A stretch of DNA of 64,000 bases from the NCBI GenBank assembly GCA_934140285.1, contig CAKPBI010000005.1, forward strand, positions 62,001-126,000, written 5' to 3'. The notes under the pieces were generated by a model. It had not been told where the DNA came from and did no database searches. It saw only the letters and a program-made list of their open reading frames with translations. Numbering within the stretch: position 1 is the stretch's first letter; each line of letters begins with the position of its first letter. The DNA comes from an uncultured Bacilli bacterium. Its GTDB lineage: Bacteria > Bacillota_I > Bacilli_A > ML615J-28 > CAG-313. Shown in pieces: positions 8,192 through 17,041 of this stretch. Made by a program: the position numbers and the translations under genes.

Positions 8192-10341
8192 AATTAAAAG
8201 ATTATCAAAAACGTCTTCAAAATGAAGAATATGATATTCCAAATGTTTTACCTAAAATAAAACCAATTGCTAATAACAAACGTTATGTTACTACTAAACA
8301 ACTGTCACAAAGAAAAACGTTTAATCTAAGGTGGGCGTTTGCCTTTGGATGTTTAATCTTTTTAGCAATTCCATTTATTTTAATCGGAACAAGAGGTAAA
8401 GTTGATAGTGTTCTAACAGAAGAATATAGCTTATCAGCAGTTCAATCAGAAGAAAAGTTAAAAGGAATTGTTAATTCTGCTAATACATTTAGACAAAACT
8501 CATATAGTAATTTTTCATTAAGCTGTGCCGCTAAAAATGATTATAAGACTCAACCACCAAAGGACATTCAAAACATTGAAAGTCAAAAAATGATTAGTAC
8601 AAATAATCAAGTAGAAAATATTGATGAAGATGATATTGTAAAAATAGATAATACACACATATATAGTCTATATAAAAATAAAATAAATATCTATGATTAC
8701 ATAAATCAAGAAATTACGTTTAATGAATCAATTGATTTAAATGTAGATATTATGTATTCAACAGGAACACTACAATTGACGGATAAATATGTAATAGCAA
8801 TGTATCTTACAACGAATCATGAATCAGAGGTAGCTATATATAATATAAATGACTCATTCAAAAAAGAATACGTTTATAATATTCCTGGTGAAATTAAAGA
8901 GACAAGACTTACCAATAATAAGTTATATGTAGTAACATCAGAAATTTTAGAAAAAGATAATTTACATAAACCATTCTCTCATGTAAATAATAAGAAAGAA
9001 GAAAGAAAATATTCAGATGTAATCTATGTAGGCAATATTCATAATAGTTGTTACATTAATATCACAACTATTACATTAGAAGATGATATTGAGATAAGTA
9101 CAAAAACCCAACTTGGAACAAGAAACATAACGACATATATGAGTGAGAATAATTTATACATAGCTTCATATGATGTCTATACTATGCTTACCACTTTATA
9201 TGTATATGGTTTAGTTGATGCAAAAACTGAATTAAAAGGGATAATGCAAGAAAAAGGTTACCTTAATGATCAATATTCATTAGATGAATATGATAATAAC
9301 TTAAGAATGTTTTTAACAAATAATTTAGACTTCAAAAATAAAAATTATTTATACACATATGATTTAAATTCAAAATTATCAGAAGATTTAAAATATAAAG
9401 CAATTGGAACACTCAATGAAGGAATTGGTGAAGAAAATCAAACCATTCGTTCAGCATACTTTGATAAAGAATATGGATATGTTGTAACATATGAACAAAA
9501 AGATCCATTGTATAAAATTAATATATCAGATCCAACAAATCCTATTATTATAAGTAAAGTTAAAGCAGAAGGATACAGTGGATACTTACATAAATTTAAT
9601 GATTACTATATGATAGGAATTGGATATACTGACATAGAAAATCCTAAATTATCACTTTATAAAATTGATGGAAATCCAATTCAAATTGGTTTAGATTATG
9701 TATTTAAAGAAGATACGTCAATTAAAGATACAGTTGTTTCTTATAACTTTAAAGAGCAAAAAGAATTATTTGTAATGGATGATAATTATACAATTGGGAT
9801 ACCTGTATATACTATTTCAGTTAATACTGGAAAATATAATGCGGAAGTCTTAACTTATAAACTTAATATGGATAAGGTAAAAGCATATGAAGAATTTATA
9901 AACGACAATCAATTTAATGAAGGGGATTTATATTTAAATTATTGTCGAAACAATGAATCTTATAGTTTGTATAAAAAAACTGAAGGTAGTTGGGTTGAAG
10001 AATTTAAATTAGGACAACTATCATCAAGCCAACTTGAAAAATATAAAAAATACGCAGTTGATGATTATGATCTAACTACAAACGTATTTGATCTAGTTAT
10101 TGTAGCAAACACATATGAGATACCTGGATATAATGGTAGTCAAAGTTACTCATACAATGTGTCTTCAAGAAATGCCTATGCAATGGATAATGAATTGTAT
10201 GAAACATGTTTTAGTGGATATGAAGTAAATCGAATGATTTATGTTAATGGTCAATACATTGGAGTATCTGCTGCTGGATTATGTGTTTTTAATGAAAATT
10301 ATGAATCAACAAACTTTGTTTATTCAAAAACAAAAAAATAA
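8188..10341 (+). CDS. Membrane-anchored beta-propeller domain protein, probable sigma-factor regulator
   Basis: 717 residues. A cytoplasmic basic N-terminus of about 47 residues is followed by one membrane helix (about 48-67) and a large extracellular part. The segment QVENIDEDDIVKIDNTHIYSLY (about 141-162) is the signature of secreted beta-propeller proteins (PF09826 type). Blade-like repeats of beta strands follow to the C-terminus. The four-base overlap with the ECF sigma gene and the single-pass topology suggest an anti-sigma or sensor role. The N-terminal region has no recognisable zinc-binding anti-sigma motif (no HxxxCxxC), so this is inference from context. A terminator follows immediately. 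Confidence 0.82.
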   Translation: MKLKDYQKRLQNEEYDIPNVLPKIKPIANNKRYVTTKQLSQRKTFNLRWAFAFGCLIFLAIPFILIGTRGKVDSVLTEEYSLSAVQSEEKLKGIVNSANTFRQNSYSNFSLSCAAKNDYKTQPPKDIQNIESQKMISTNNQVENIDEDDIVKIDNTHIYSLYKNKINIYDYINQEITFNESIDLNVDIMYSTGTLQLTDKYVIAMYLTTNHESEVAIYNINDSFKKEYVYNIPGEIKETRLTNNKLYVVTSEILEKDNLHKPFSHVNNKKEERKYSDVIYVGNIHNSCYINITTITLEDDIEISTKTQLGTRNITTYMSENNLYIASYDVYTMLTTLYVYGLVDAKTELKGIMQEKGYLNDQYSLDEYDNNLRMFLTNNLDFKNKNYLYTYDLNSKLSEDLKYKAIGTLNEGIGEENQTIRSAYFDKEYGYVVTYEQKDPLYKINISDPTNPIIISKVKAEGYSGYLHKFNDYYMIGIGYTDIENPKLSLYKIDGNPIQIGLDYVFKEDTSIKDTVVSYNFKEQKELFVMDDNYTIGIPVYTISVNTGKYNAEVLTYKLNMDKVKAYEEFINDNQFNEGDLYLNYCRNNESYSLYKKTEGSWVEEFKLGQLSSSQLEKYKKYAVDDYDLTTNVFDLVIVANTYEIPGYNGSQSYSYNVSSRNAYAMDNELYETCFSGYEVNRMIYVNGQYIGVSAAGLCVFNENYESTNFVYSKTKK

Positions 10342-10351
10342 TAGACCATAA

Positions 10352-10380
10352 AAAAAGTAGTAACTAAGTTACTACTTTTT
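10352..10380. terminator. Bidirectional terminator between convergent genes
   Basis: A 14-bp inverted repeat (AAAAAGTAGTAACT/AGTTACTACTTTTT) with one base at the centre. It serves the propeller gene rightward and overlaps the stop codon of the leftward TtcA-like gene. Confidence 0.85.
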
Positions 10381-11196
10381 ATTTTCATAATCGTCTAAGA
10401 AATTATATTTTCTTGTATCATCATGATATCCAATTAAGGTATTAAGATTTACATCTTCAACACTTCTAAAAATATTAATATCAACATTTGGATATACTTT
10501 TCTAAGAGATTCGATTAATTCTTTAATTTCTTTTCTTTTTGAATTATGGTTAATTTCTATATTTTCTGTAAATCGACATGCACATTGTAAAAAATGCAAA
10601 TCATTACTTCTTGCCCAACTGAGTATACTTTTTTCTTTAACCAAGTAAAGAGGCCTAATTAATTCCATACCTTCAAAGTTAGTGCTATGTAGTTTTGGCA
10701 TCATTGTTTGTATTTGTGAACCATACAACATACCCATTAAAATGGTTTCTATTACATCATCAAAATGATGACCTAATGCTATTTTATTACAACCAAGCTT
10801 TTTTGCTTCAGCATATAAATTTCCTCTTCGCATTCTTGCACATAAATAGCAAGGAGATTCTTTCATGTTATTAACAACATTAAAAATGTTTGTTTCAAAG
10901 AAATGAATGGGAATATTTAATGTTTCTGCGTTTTTCTCAATTAACTCTCTATTCGCAGTAGCATATCCAGGATCCATACAAATAAAACAAAGTTCAAATT
11001 TGATATCTCCATGAAGTTGTAATTCCTGCATGCATTTAGCGAGTAACATAGAATCTTTTCCACCAGATATACAAACAGCTATTTTGTCATTTTCTTGTAT
11101 TAACTTATACTCTTCAACGCCCCTTAAAAAAAGTCTCCAAATAGTAGGTCTAAATTTAGTTATTATGCTTCTTTCAATTTCTTTATATCTTTTCAT
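10372..11196 (-). CDS. ttcA: TtcA-like tRNA 2-thiocytidine synthetase (PP-loop ATPase)
   Basis: 274 residues from the ATG at 11196, chosen because AGGTGAT lies 7 bases upstream; the frame stays open to 11301 but without a ribosome site, and that stretch would overlap the promoter. The PP-loop SGGKDS is at 44-49. Cysteines in PCYLCARMRRG and LQCACRF match the iron-sulfur ligands of TtcA, and GHHFDDVIET is the conserved ATP-pyrophosphatase segment. TtcA thiolates cytidine 32 of some tRNAs using ATP and a 4Fe-4S cluster. Other TtcA/TilS-superfamily thiolases are possible, so the symbol is a best match. It is a single leftward gene convergent with the sigma/propeller pair. Confidence 0.8.
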   Translation of the reverse strand: MKRYKEIERSIITKFRPTIWRLFLRGVEEYKLIQENDKIAVCISGGKDSMLLAKCMQELQLHGDIKFELCFICMDPGYATANRELIEKNAETLNIPIHFFETNIFNVVNNMKESPCYLCARMRRGNLYAEAKKLGCNKIALGHHFDDVIETILMGMLYGSQIQTMMPKLHSTNFEGMELIRPLYLVKEKSILSWARSNDLHFLQCACRFTENIEINHNSKRKEIKELIESLRKVYPNVDINIFRSVEDVNLNTLIGYHDDTRKYNFLDDYENKK

Positions 11197-11214
11197 CTTA
11201 ATCACCTGCTTAAA

Positions 11215-11220
11215 ATTATA
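11215..11220 (-). promoter_or_regulatory. Predicted -10 box for the TtcA-like gene
   Basis: TATAAT on the minus strand, 18 bases upstream of the ATG. The leader would be only about a dozen bases and just long enough for the AGGTGAT ribosome site. No good -35 is visible. Confidence 0.4.
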
Positions 11221-11332
11221 ACATAATTTGTTTATAAACACCATTAAATTGGAATAATAATATTTGATTTTTAAGATTAAAAAAGCAAAAATAATATACA
11301 AATTTTTTCATTCATTTTCATTAGAAAAACAC

Positions 11333-11361
11333 TTGCGTTATAGCTATAAATATGTTATAAT
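11333..11361 (+). promoter_or_regulatory. Strong predicted promoter of the structured RNA
   Basis: TTGCGT (11333-11338), 17-base spacer, TATAAT (11356-11361). The expected start, 7 bases later, is G11368, immediately before the closing helix of the RNA. Confidence 0.75.
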
Positions 11362-11367
11362 ATTTTT

Positions 11368-11569
11368 GACCTGGGGAGTTCGCTTTTTCACAAAATTGGC
11401 GACCCGAACAAAAAAACATAGGGAACGATGATTGTATGGTGTCGAATGCCTGCCACGAGTAGGAATCCTAAAATACTGTCTTAGTTTACCACACTAGAGT
11501 AACATGCGGTGGCGCATGGGTGATAACGGCTCATCTGGGTTTTTTGCAAGCATTAGCTTGCTTTTTTTT
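11368..11569 (+). ncRNA. Structured non-coding RNA of about 200 nt, family not identified
   Basis: The stretch is far richer in G and C than its surroundings and has no reading frame. Its first bases (11369-11378, ACCTGGGGAG) pair with 11530-11540 (CTCATCTGGGT) as a 10-bp closing helix with one bulged A at 11533. Inside are CATGCG-GTGG-CGCATG (11503-11518, perfect 6-bp hairpin), TAGG-AAT-CCTA (11460-11470) and competing pairings of TTCG/CGAA (11379-11382 with 11405-11408) and CGC/GCG (11381-11383 with 11399-11401). A promoter sits just upstream and a terminator just downstream, so it is probably a free RNA. I found no RNase P, SRP RNA, tmRNA, T-box or TPP signature. A 6S-type RNA, a raiA-type RNA or a riboswitch for the gene at 11632 remain possible. 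Confidence 0.7.
11546..11569 (+). terminator. Terminator of the structured RNA
   Basis: GCAAGC-ATTA-GCTTGC followed by eight T residues. It ends the RNA about 60 bases before the next gene; if the RNA is a riboswitch, this would be its expression switch. Confidence 0.9.
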
Positions 11570-11631
11570 GATATTTTTAAATGTATTAAACACATATTAA
11601 TTTAACATAATAAATTAAAGGAGAAATAAAA

Positions 11632-12474
11632 ATGTCAAAAAAGAAAATAATCATACTATCTTCAATTTTTATAATTTATTTGTCTGTGTTAATTGCTACA
11701 ATTAAATCAGATAATATTAATAAAAGGGAGATTCCACCTATTGAAAAGGGAGCTATTACAATCAATAATACAAATTACGAAACATTACAAGCAGCATTAG
11801 ACAATGTTAAGAAAAATGAAATAATAAATATTAATAAAAATATAAAAGAAAAAATATATGCTTATAATAAAATTTGTACAATAAATGGTAATAATAATGA
11901 AATTAGTTCTATTGACTATGAATCAGAATCATATATTACAAACTCAATATTAGAATTTGAAAATTGCAATATAAAATTAGAAAATACAATTATTAATGGT
12001 AACTCCAATAATACATCAAAAAAAGCTAATATTGGATTAATAATAAAGAATTCAAATATTGTATTAGATAATATACAAATTTTGAATGTGACTAATAAAT
12101 TAGAAAACATAAATGAGTATCCTAATTTTTATAGTTTGTATATTATAAATGATGAAGAAGAGAATTATTCTATAAGTATTAATAATTTAGTTGTCAGCAA
12201 TTTTCATAAAAAGGCAATTTATATAAATAATAAAACCCACAACTCTTGCCACATAAATATGACAGATTGTAAATTTAATGGGATAGGATTAGACAATGAA
12301 TTTGATCAAATAGCGATAGATATCAGTGGACTAATTAAAGGAAACATTAACACAAATACTTTCAATAATGTTAATAATTGTATATATATTCCAATTAATA
12401 ATGAATTAATTATTCAAGACAATAATTACAATAATGTTAAAGAAAAAACAAAATTAAAAGCAATTAATAAATAA
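11632..12474 (+). CDS. Predicted signal-anchored protein with beta-helix-like repeats
   Basis: 280 residues after an AAAGGAG site. Residues about 5-23 form a hydrophobic signal or anchor helix without a lipobox. The rest contains short repeating beta strands rich in Asn, Ile and Ser (INGNNNEISSIDYES, NCNIKLENTIINGNSNN, NSNIVLDNIQILNVT), a pattern seen in right-handed parallel beta-helix proteins such as pectate-lyase-fold domains. No catalytic motif is visible. Composition is even more AT-rich and Asn/Lys/Ile-rich than its neighbours. I do not recognise the family. It follows the structured RNA, and no convincing promoter of its own is visible, so limited read-through past the terminator may supply its transcript. 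Confidence 0.7.
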   Translation: MSKKKIIILSSIFIIYLSVLIATIKSDNINKREIPPIEKGAITINNTNYETLQAALDNVKKNEIININKNIKEKIYAYNKICTINGNNNEISSIDYESESYITNSILEFENCNIKLENTIINGNSNNTSKKANIGLIIKNSNIVLDNIQILNVTNKLENINEYPNFYSLYIINDEEENYSISINNLVVSNFHKKAIYINNKTHNSCHINMTDCKFNGIGLDNEFDQIAIDISGLIKGNINTNTFNNVNNCIYIPINNELIIQDNNYNNVKEKTKLKAINK

Positions 12475-12522
12475 AAATATCAATATATATGATAAAATAT
12501 GTAACATACGGAGGTAAGATTT

Positions 12523-14283
12523 ATGAAATGGGATTTAACATATCATTATAAAAATAAAGAAGACTATCAAAAAGAATTCAATGAAGCACAAGCAATGATT
12601 GCGGAATTTGAAAAATATCAAGGTAAATTAAATACTTATGAAGGATTTTTAAATTTCTGCTTGTTAGAGAAAAAGTTTATTGAAAAAGCATATCGCTTAT
12701 ATCAATACTCTTCATTAAAAAGTGACTTAAATAAAAAGAATGTTGAAAATGCATCTGAAATTTCTAAATGCAGAATGTTATTATATGCTTTTTCCGAAGC
12801 AACATCATTTGAACTACCTGAAGTAATATCCATAGGTAGTGATAAAATAATGGGATTTATTGGAAGAAATCCAAGACTTGCAGAATTTAAATTTGAATTT
12901 GAGAAAATCTTTAGAAATGCTGATCATATTTTAGATGAAAAGAGTGAAAAACTATTAACATTATTTGGTCCACTTGAAAGCAGTGGAAGTGAATTGTATA
13001 GTGCTCTTGCTGTTGGTGATGGAAAGAGTGTGGAAGTAGAACTTTCAAATTCAAAAAAGGTTGTAGTTACTCAAAGTAATTACCGTTCATTAATTGCAGA
13101 TAGTCAAGATGCAGAAGATCGTAGAAAAATATTTGAAGCAATATTTAATAATTATGAAGAACACAAAAATATATTTGCTACAATATATAATACAGTTTTA
13201 CTAGCAGATAAAGCAGAAGCAAAATCACGTGGTTATAAAAATAGTTTAGAAGCACATCTTTATGGAAATAATATTCCTCTTGAAGTATATTATAATTTGG
13301 TTGAAGTTGCAGGAACATACAATGAATCATTGAAAAAATATTTAAAAATAAGACAAGAATATTTAAAACTTCCAGTAATTCATACGTATGATCGCTTTAT
13401 TGAACTAGCTTCATCAAATAAAAAATATACATATGAAGAAGCTAAGGAATTGTTCTTTTCATCTTTAAAAGAATTTCCTGCAGACTTCCAAGCAAAGGCT
13501 CATGAAGTTTTAAAAGAAGGCTTTGTTGATGTATATGAAGGAGAAGGAAAAAGAACTGGTGCTTACTCATCTAGTATGCCAAATATGCATCCATTCATTC
13601 TTTTAAATTATGATGGAACTCTTGATAGTGTATTTACGGTTGCTCATGAATCTGGACATTCTATGCACTCTATGTATGCTGCCGAATCACAACCTACAAT
13701 GTTACAAGATTATACAATATTTGTTGCAGAAATTGCATCAACATTTAATGAACATGCATTACTTGATTACTTTTTGAAATTACCAGGTGTAACTAAAGAT
13801 GAAAAAATAATGGTGATTCAAAAAGCCATTGATAATATTGTTGGTACTTTCTATCGTCAAACATTATTTGCTGAATATGAATTAAAAGCTCATGAATTAA
13901 TTGAAAATGACCAACCAATTACTCATGAAGTATTATCGAATATTATGATCGAGTTATATAAAAAATATTATGATATTGACATAACTGCAGAAAAAGTAAA
14001 ACAATACGTATGGGCATATATACCACATTTATTCTATACTCCATTCTATGTATATCAATATGCAACAAGTTTTGCTGCAAGTTTTAAATTATACAAAGAT
14101 GTTAATGAACATAAAGAAGGAGCAATGGAAAGATATACAAATCTATTGCGCTCTGGTGGATCTAAATATCCTGTTGAACAAGCCAAAGAAGCAGGTGTGG
14201 ATTTCATGAAGAAAGAAACATTTATGGCAGTAGTAGAACGCATGAATGAACTTGTGGATAAATTAGAAGAATTATTAAAATAA
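12523..14283 (+). CDS. pepF: Oligoendopeptidase F (M3 family zinc metallopeptidase)
   Basis: 586 residues, close to the usual 600. The zinc-binding site HESGH is at 375-379, followed by the downstream conserved stretch IASTFNEHALLDYF, which supplies the third ligand Glu. The N-terminal helical region (about 1-200) and the C-terminal motif YTPFYVYQYATSFAAS also match PepF. The enzyme cleaves oligopeptides of about 7-17 residues in the cytoplasm, so it could process peptides brought in by the Opp importer encoded at 20-27 kb. It starts after ACGGAGG and ends at a strong terminator. No signal peptide is present. Confidence 0.95.
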   Translation: MKWDLTYHYKNKEDYQKEFNEAQAMIAEFEKYQGKLNTYEGFLNFCLLEKKFIEKAYRLYQYSSLKSDLNKKNVENASEISKCRMLLYAFSEATSFELPEVISIGSDKIMGFIGRNPRLAEFKFEFEKIFRNADHILDEKSEKLLTLFGPLESSGSELYSALAVGDGKSVEVELSNSKKVVVTQSNYRSLIADSQDAEDRRKIFEAIFNNYEEHKNIFATIYNTVLLADKAEAKSRGYKNSLEAHLYGNNIPLEVYYNLVEVAGTYNESLKKYLKIRQEYLKLPVIHTYDRFIELASSNKKYTYEEAKELFFSSLKEFPADFQAKAHEVLKEGFVDVYEGEGKRTGAYSSSMPNMHPFILLNYDGTLDSVFTVAHESGHSMHSMYAAESQPTMLQDYTIFVAEIASTFNEHALLDYFLKLPGVTKDEKIMVIQKAIDNIVGTFYRQTLFAEYELKAHELIENDQPITHEVLSNIMIELYKKYYDIDITAEKVKQYVWAYIPHLFYTPFYVYQYATSFAASFKLYKDVNEHKEGAMERYTNLLRSGGSKYPVEQAKEAGVDFMKKETFMAVVERMNELVDKLEELLK

Positions 14284-14290
14284 AAAAAAG

Positions 14291-14323
14291 AGTATATTCA
14301 TCACTTGATGAATATACTTTTTA
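14291..14323. terminator. Bidirectional terminator between pepF and thiT
   Basis: 12-bp stem AGTATATTCATC/GATGAATATACT with loop ACTT, flanked by an A-run on the left and TTTTTA on the right. Confidence 0.85.
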
Positions 14324-14331
14324 AGTTATAT

Positions 14332-14874
14332 TTATTCTGTCATAAAGTTATTCTTATAAAGGGTATTTTCAAGAATAATGGTTACAATTAAAGAAGCAAC
14401 ACAACTAATTAATGTAAATGTTCCATTATAAACAAGTGAACCCCCAAAAGGAGTACTCCAGTATAACATGCCAGAAGCAACAAGGCTTGCTAATCTTAAA
14501 ACACTAACTATAATGACAGATACACAAATATAGATATTTTTCTTTAAAGGTGAAGAAGTAAGAACTTGTTTGGAAACAATACCTACTAATCCTAAAACAA
14601 CATTAGGAATAATATAATCTAATAATACTTGTGCAAAATTAATTAGATATGATGACCATATTAATTGAATTGTTCCAATAAGCAATCCAGTTAGTAGACC
14701 TCCTTTTAATCCATGTTTATAACCCATAATAAATATAGGCACAAAAGCAAGTGTCATGGAACCACCATTTGGCCATAATAATCCACTGTAAACTCCCGCA
14801 AGTAAATCTAATACTAAACCTAAGGCAGTAAAGATACTTACTTCAGCAATAAATAAAATTGTTTTTTTCCTCAT
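14332..14874 (-). CDS. thiT: Energy-coupled thiamine transporter ThiT (ECF S-component)
   Basis: 180 residues from the ATG at 14874, chosen because AAGGAGAG lies just upstream; a longer frame to 14940 would translate through the riboswitch terminator. Six hydrophobic segments are visible, and LLWPNGGSMTLAFVPIF is the thiamine-binding signature of ThiT/YuaJ. ThiT binds thiamine and works with the shared ECF energy module (EcfA, EcfA', EcfT), which is not encoded here. A TPP riboswitch with a terminator stands upstream, so expression should fall when thiamine pyrophosphate is abundant. Confidence 0.94.
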   Translation of the reverse strand: MRKKTILFIAEVSIFTALGLVLDLLAGVYSGLLWPNGGSMTLAFVPIFIMGYKHGLKGGLLTGLLIGTIQLIWSSYLINFAQVLLDYIIPNVVLGLVGIVSKQVLTSSPLKKNIYICVSVIIVSVLRLASLVASGMLYWSTPFGGSLVYNGTFTLISCVASLIVTIILENTLYKNNFMTE

Positions 14875-14887
14875 ATTTACTCTCCTT

Positions 14888-14919
14888 AAAAATAAAAAAA
14901 TCTTTGGATATGCCAAAGA
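14888..14919 (-). terminator. Riboswitch expression-platform terminator before thiT
   Basis: On the minus strand TCTTTGG-CATAT-CCAAAGA is followed by seven T residues, then ATTTTT. It lies between the TPP aptamer and the thiT ribosome site, as expected for transcriptional control. Confidence 0.85.
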
Positions 14920-14944
14920 GAGTAAGAAATATAAAATCACCTAT

Positions 14945-15034
14945 GATATAATATTTCCCTCCGCTAGCATTATCTAGTTCAGGTAAAGCGTCGTTAACTT
15001 AATAACCTCTCAGCTTTCGCTCCGCTAATATCCG
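14945..15034 (-). promoter_or_regulatory. TPP riboswitch (THI element)
   Basis: Read on the minus strand, GCTGAGAGG (pyrimidine-sensing arm) and ACCTGAACTAGATAATGCTA followed by GCGGAGGGAA (pyrophosphate-sensing arm) match the two conserved halves of the thiamine pyrophosphate aptamer. The closing helix is short and AT-rich (GATATT with AATATT). It precedes a terminator and the thiT gene. Confidence 0.97.
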
Positions 15035-15039
15035 TAAGT

Positions 15040-15068
15040 ATTATAGCTTAAGTTAATGATAAAGTCAA
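15040..15068 (-). promoter_or_regulatory. Predicted sigma-A promoter for the thiT transcript
   Basis: On the minus strand TTGACT (15068-15063), 17-base spacer, TATAAT (15045-15040). The start would be at about 15033, just at the 5' side of the TPP aptamer. Confidence 0.8.
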
Positions 15069-15080
15069 AATTAATACAAT

Positions 15081-15106
15081 AAAAAAAGCAATCATTACGA
15101 TTGCCT
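15081..15106 (-). terminator. Terminator of the CHAP-domain lipoprotein gene
   Basis: Minus-strand stem GCAATC/GATTGC with a GTAAT loop, followed by seven T residues. It ends about 12 bases before the -35 box of thiT. Confidence 0.8.
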
Positions 15107-15117
15107 CTTTTATTTCA

Positions 15118-17022
15118 TTATATCATCTCTTGTTTTTCTGGAACATTATTCCACCAATATGTTCCATCTTCTTTTTGTTCTTTTATCCAACTAAAGTCAC
15201 TCTTTTCACCATTATATTCAGGATAATGTGGAGTTCCATAACCTGTTATTCTTGCATCATTTCTAGACCAACGCCATACATCAACACGATTAGAAGCATT
15301 TCCTTCAATTGTATATACGTAGTTATCATCAGAATATATAACAATACCAGTGTGGGAAGCACCTGAACTTAGGAAGAAAATAATATCTCCTGAATTTGGT
15401 TTATATCCCTTTTTATAACTAAAAATGCCATTGCTTTCACACCAAGTTCTACCGGCAGTACAACTACAATATTTAAGTAATAAATCATTGCTCAATCCTG
15501 CATGATACCAACACCATGAAACAAACATTGCGCACCATGCTCCATCCATATTGTACCAATGATTATATTTAGTATCATTTACATATTGATTGGTTACAGG
15601 ATCATATCTCTCAACATATCCTTTTTCGCCAATTGCAAGATTCAATATCCTTGCGACATAGTCAACATTAGGAGTACCTTGAATATTGAAAGAGAATGTT
15701 GCACGAGTTGTTGGATCGCCTGTTTTATAAGCTGTTACAGAAGCATAGCCTACATTTGTAGCAATAATTTTTCCATCATAGGAATCTTCATTTGTTTTAA
15801 TAACTCTTATTATTTCATCATCAGATGCAATAAAAGTAAAGTCATTAATATCATATTTTTGTCCAGATACATCAAAAAGTTTTAAAGTAAATTCACTGCC
15901 TGGTGTAGCAACACCATTGTATTCATTTTCAACACCAATTAAAAGCTTTATACTTGAAATCGAATTATCCCATACATTTAAAGAAATTTGGGAAGATACG
16001 TAAGGATTTGTCTTGCTGGTTACAGTAATAACAACATTACCAATAGAATGTCCAACAATTACGCCATTTTCAATAGTCGCAATACCTTCATCACTTGATG
16101 CCCAAGTAAAGTCATCAAGATTTTTTTCTGCTGTTTTATCAATATTTGAAATAGTTAAATATGCTTTTTCATTTACTAATATTTGATTGGTAGAAATAAA
16201 CAAGGTTGGATTGTAAGAAGTAATAATTATATTCATCTTGCCAACAATTGAATGATTTGTTTTCAATCTAACATATATTTCTTTTTCACAGGGTTTAATT
16301 CCAACTATTCTACTATTGTTATCAATTGAAATTGCCTCTTCATTTTCATCATCATATATATTTGTTATTATATCAAAATCTTTTATACTCTTATAATTTT
16401 TAAAACGAATGCTAATTCTTCCATTAATTTCAGTATAGTTTTTACTAACATTAAAAATTGGAAGTTCGTCATTGCCTTGTTTAAATTCATTAATAGTTAT
16501 TTCTTTTGAAAAAGAAACATTAGAATCTTTATTAACAAATGTTATAATAGCTTTTCCAACTTTTTCACATAATATATGATTTTCAATTATTTTGATTGTA
16601 TCACTTGATGTAGATAGGTTATAATCTGTTAGATCAGTAAACCCATCAATTGTGATATCATAAAGACCTCCTACCATCATATTTTCTTCAAATGTTACAT
16701 CAGGTAAGTTTTCTTCTACAGTCAAAGTTTGAGTTTTAACCTTAGATGTATCATTTTTGTTAGATATAGTTACATCTGTTTTTCCACTCTTAATGCCAGT
16801 AATAATGTTATCATTAATACTTGCAATTTCAGTATTTTCTATTACTACTAATAGTTCGGAAAAATCTTCATAATTTTCTAAAATAATTTTTGTTGTACTT
16901 CCTAATTCAATAGTTGAAGACTCAAAATGCCATTCAGGTGTTGAATACTTCTCTTTTCTTTGACAGCCCACTGTAAATAGGAAAATGGAAATAAAAAATA
17001 ATATAAAAATGTTCTTTTTCAT
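15118..17022 (-). CDS. Lipoprotein with Ig-like (BIG2) repeats and C-terminal CHAP amidase/peptidase domain
   Basis: 634 residues after GAGGTG. The signal peptide ends in the lipobox FTVGC (Cys20). Residues about 30-450 hold several BIG2-like Ig repeats, for example ASSDEGIATIENGVIVGHSIGNVVITV. The C-terminal about 150 residues are a CHAP domain: DGAWCAMFVSWC with nucleophile Cys497, GASHTGIV with His557, and TIEGN supplying the polar third residue. CHAP domains cut peptidoglycan stem or cross-bridge peptides, or amide bonds in related substrates. A wall-hydrolase role is likely if the cell has peptidoglycan. The Ig repeats probably act as a spacer from the membrane. It is transcribed leftward from its own promoter and terminator. 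Confidence 0.88.
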   Translation of the reverse strand: MKKNIFILFFISIFLFTVGCQRKEKYSTPEWHFESSTIELGSTTKIILENYEDFSELLVVIENTEIASINDNIITGIKSGKTDVTISNKNDTSKVKTQTLTVEENLPDVTFEENMMVGGLYDITIDGFTDLTDYNLSTSSDTIKIIENHILCEKVGKAIITFVNKDSNVSFSKEITINEFKQGNDELPIFNVSKNYTEINGRISIRFKNYKSIKDFDIITNIYDDENEEAISIDNNSRIVGIKPCEKEIYVRLKTNHSIVGKMNIIITSYNPTLFISTNQILVNEKAYLTISNIDKTAEKNLDDFTWASSDEGIATIENGVIVGHSIGNVVITVTSKTNPYVSSQISLNVWDNSISSIKLLIGVENEYNGVATPGSEFTLKLFDVSGQKYDINDFTFIASDDEIIRVIKTNEDSYDGKIIATNVGYASVTAYKTGDPTTRATFSFNIQGTPNVDYVARILNLAIGEKGYVERYDPVTNQYVNDTKYNHWYNMDGAWCAMFVSWCWYHAGLSNDLLLKYCSCTAGRTWCESNGIFSYKKGYKPNSGDIIFFLSSGASHTGIVIYSDDNYVYTIEGNASNRVDVWRWSRNDARITGYGTPHYPEYNGEKSDFSWIKEQKEDGTYWWNNVPEKQEMI

Positions 17023-17041
17023 AATTCACCTCGTTTACATA

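Noticed and set aside
10372..11301. Longer start for the TtcA-like gene at 11301
   Set aside because: The extra 35 residues have no ribosome site and would cover the -10 box; AGGTGAT directly precedes the ATG at 11196.
14332..14940. Longer start for ThiT at 14940
   Set aside because: It would translate the riboswitch terminator; AAGGAGAG precedes the ATG at 14874.
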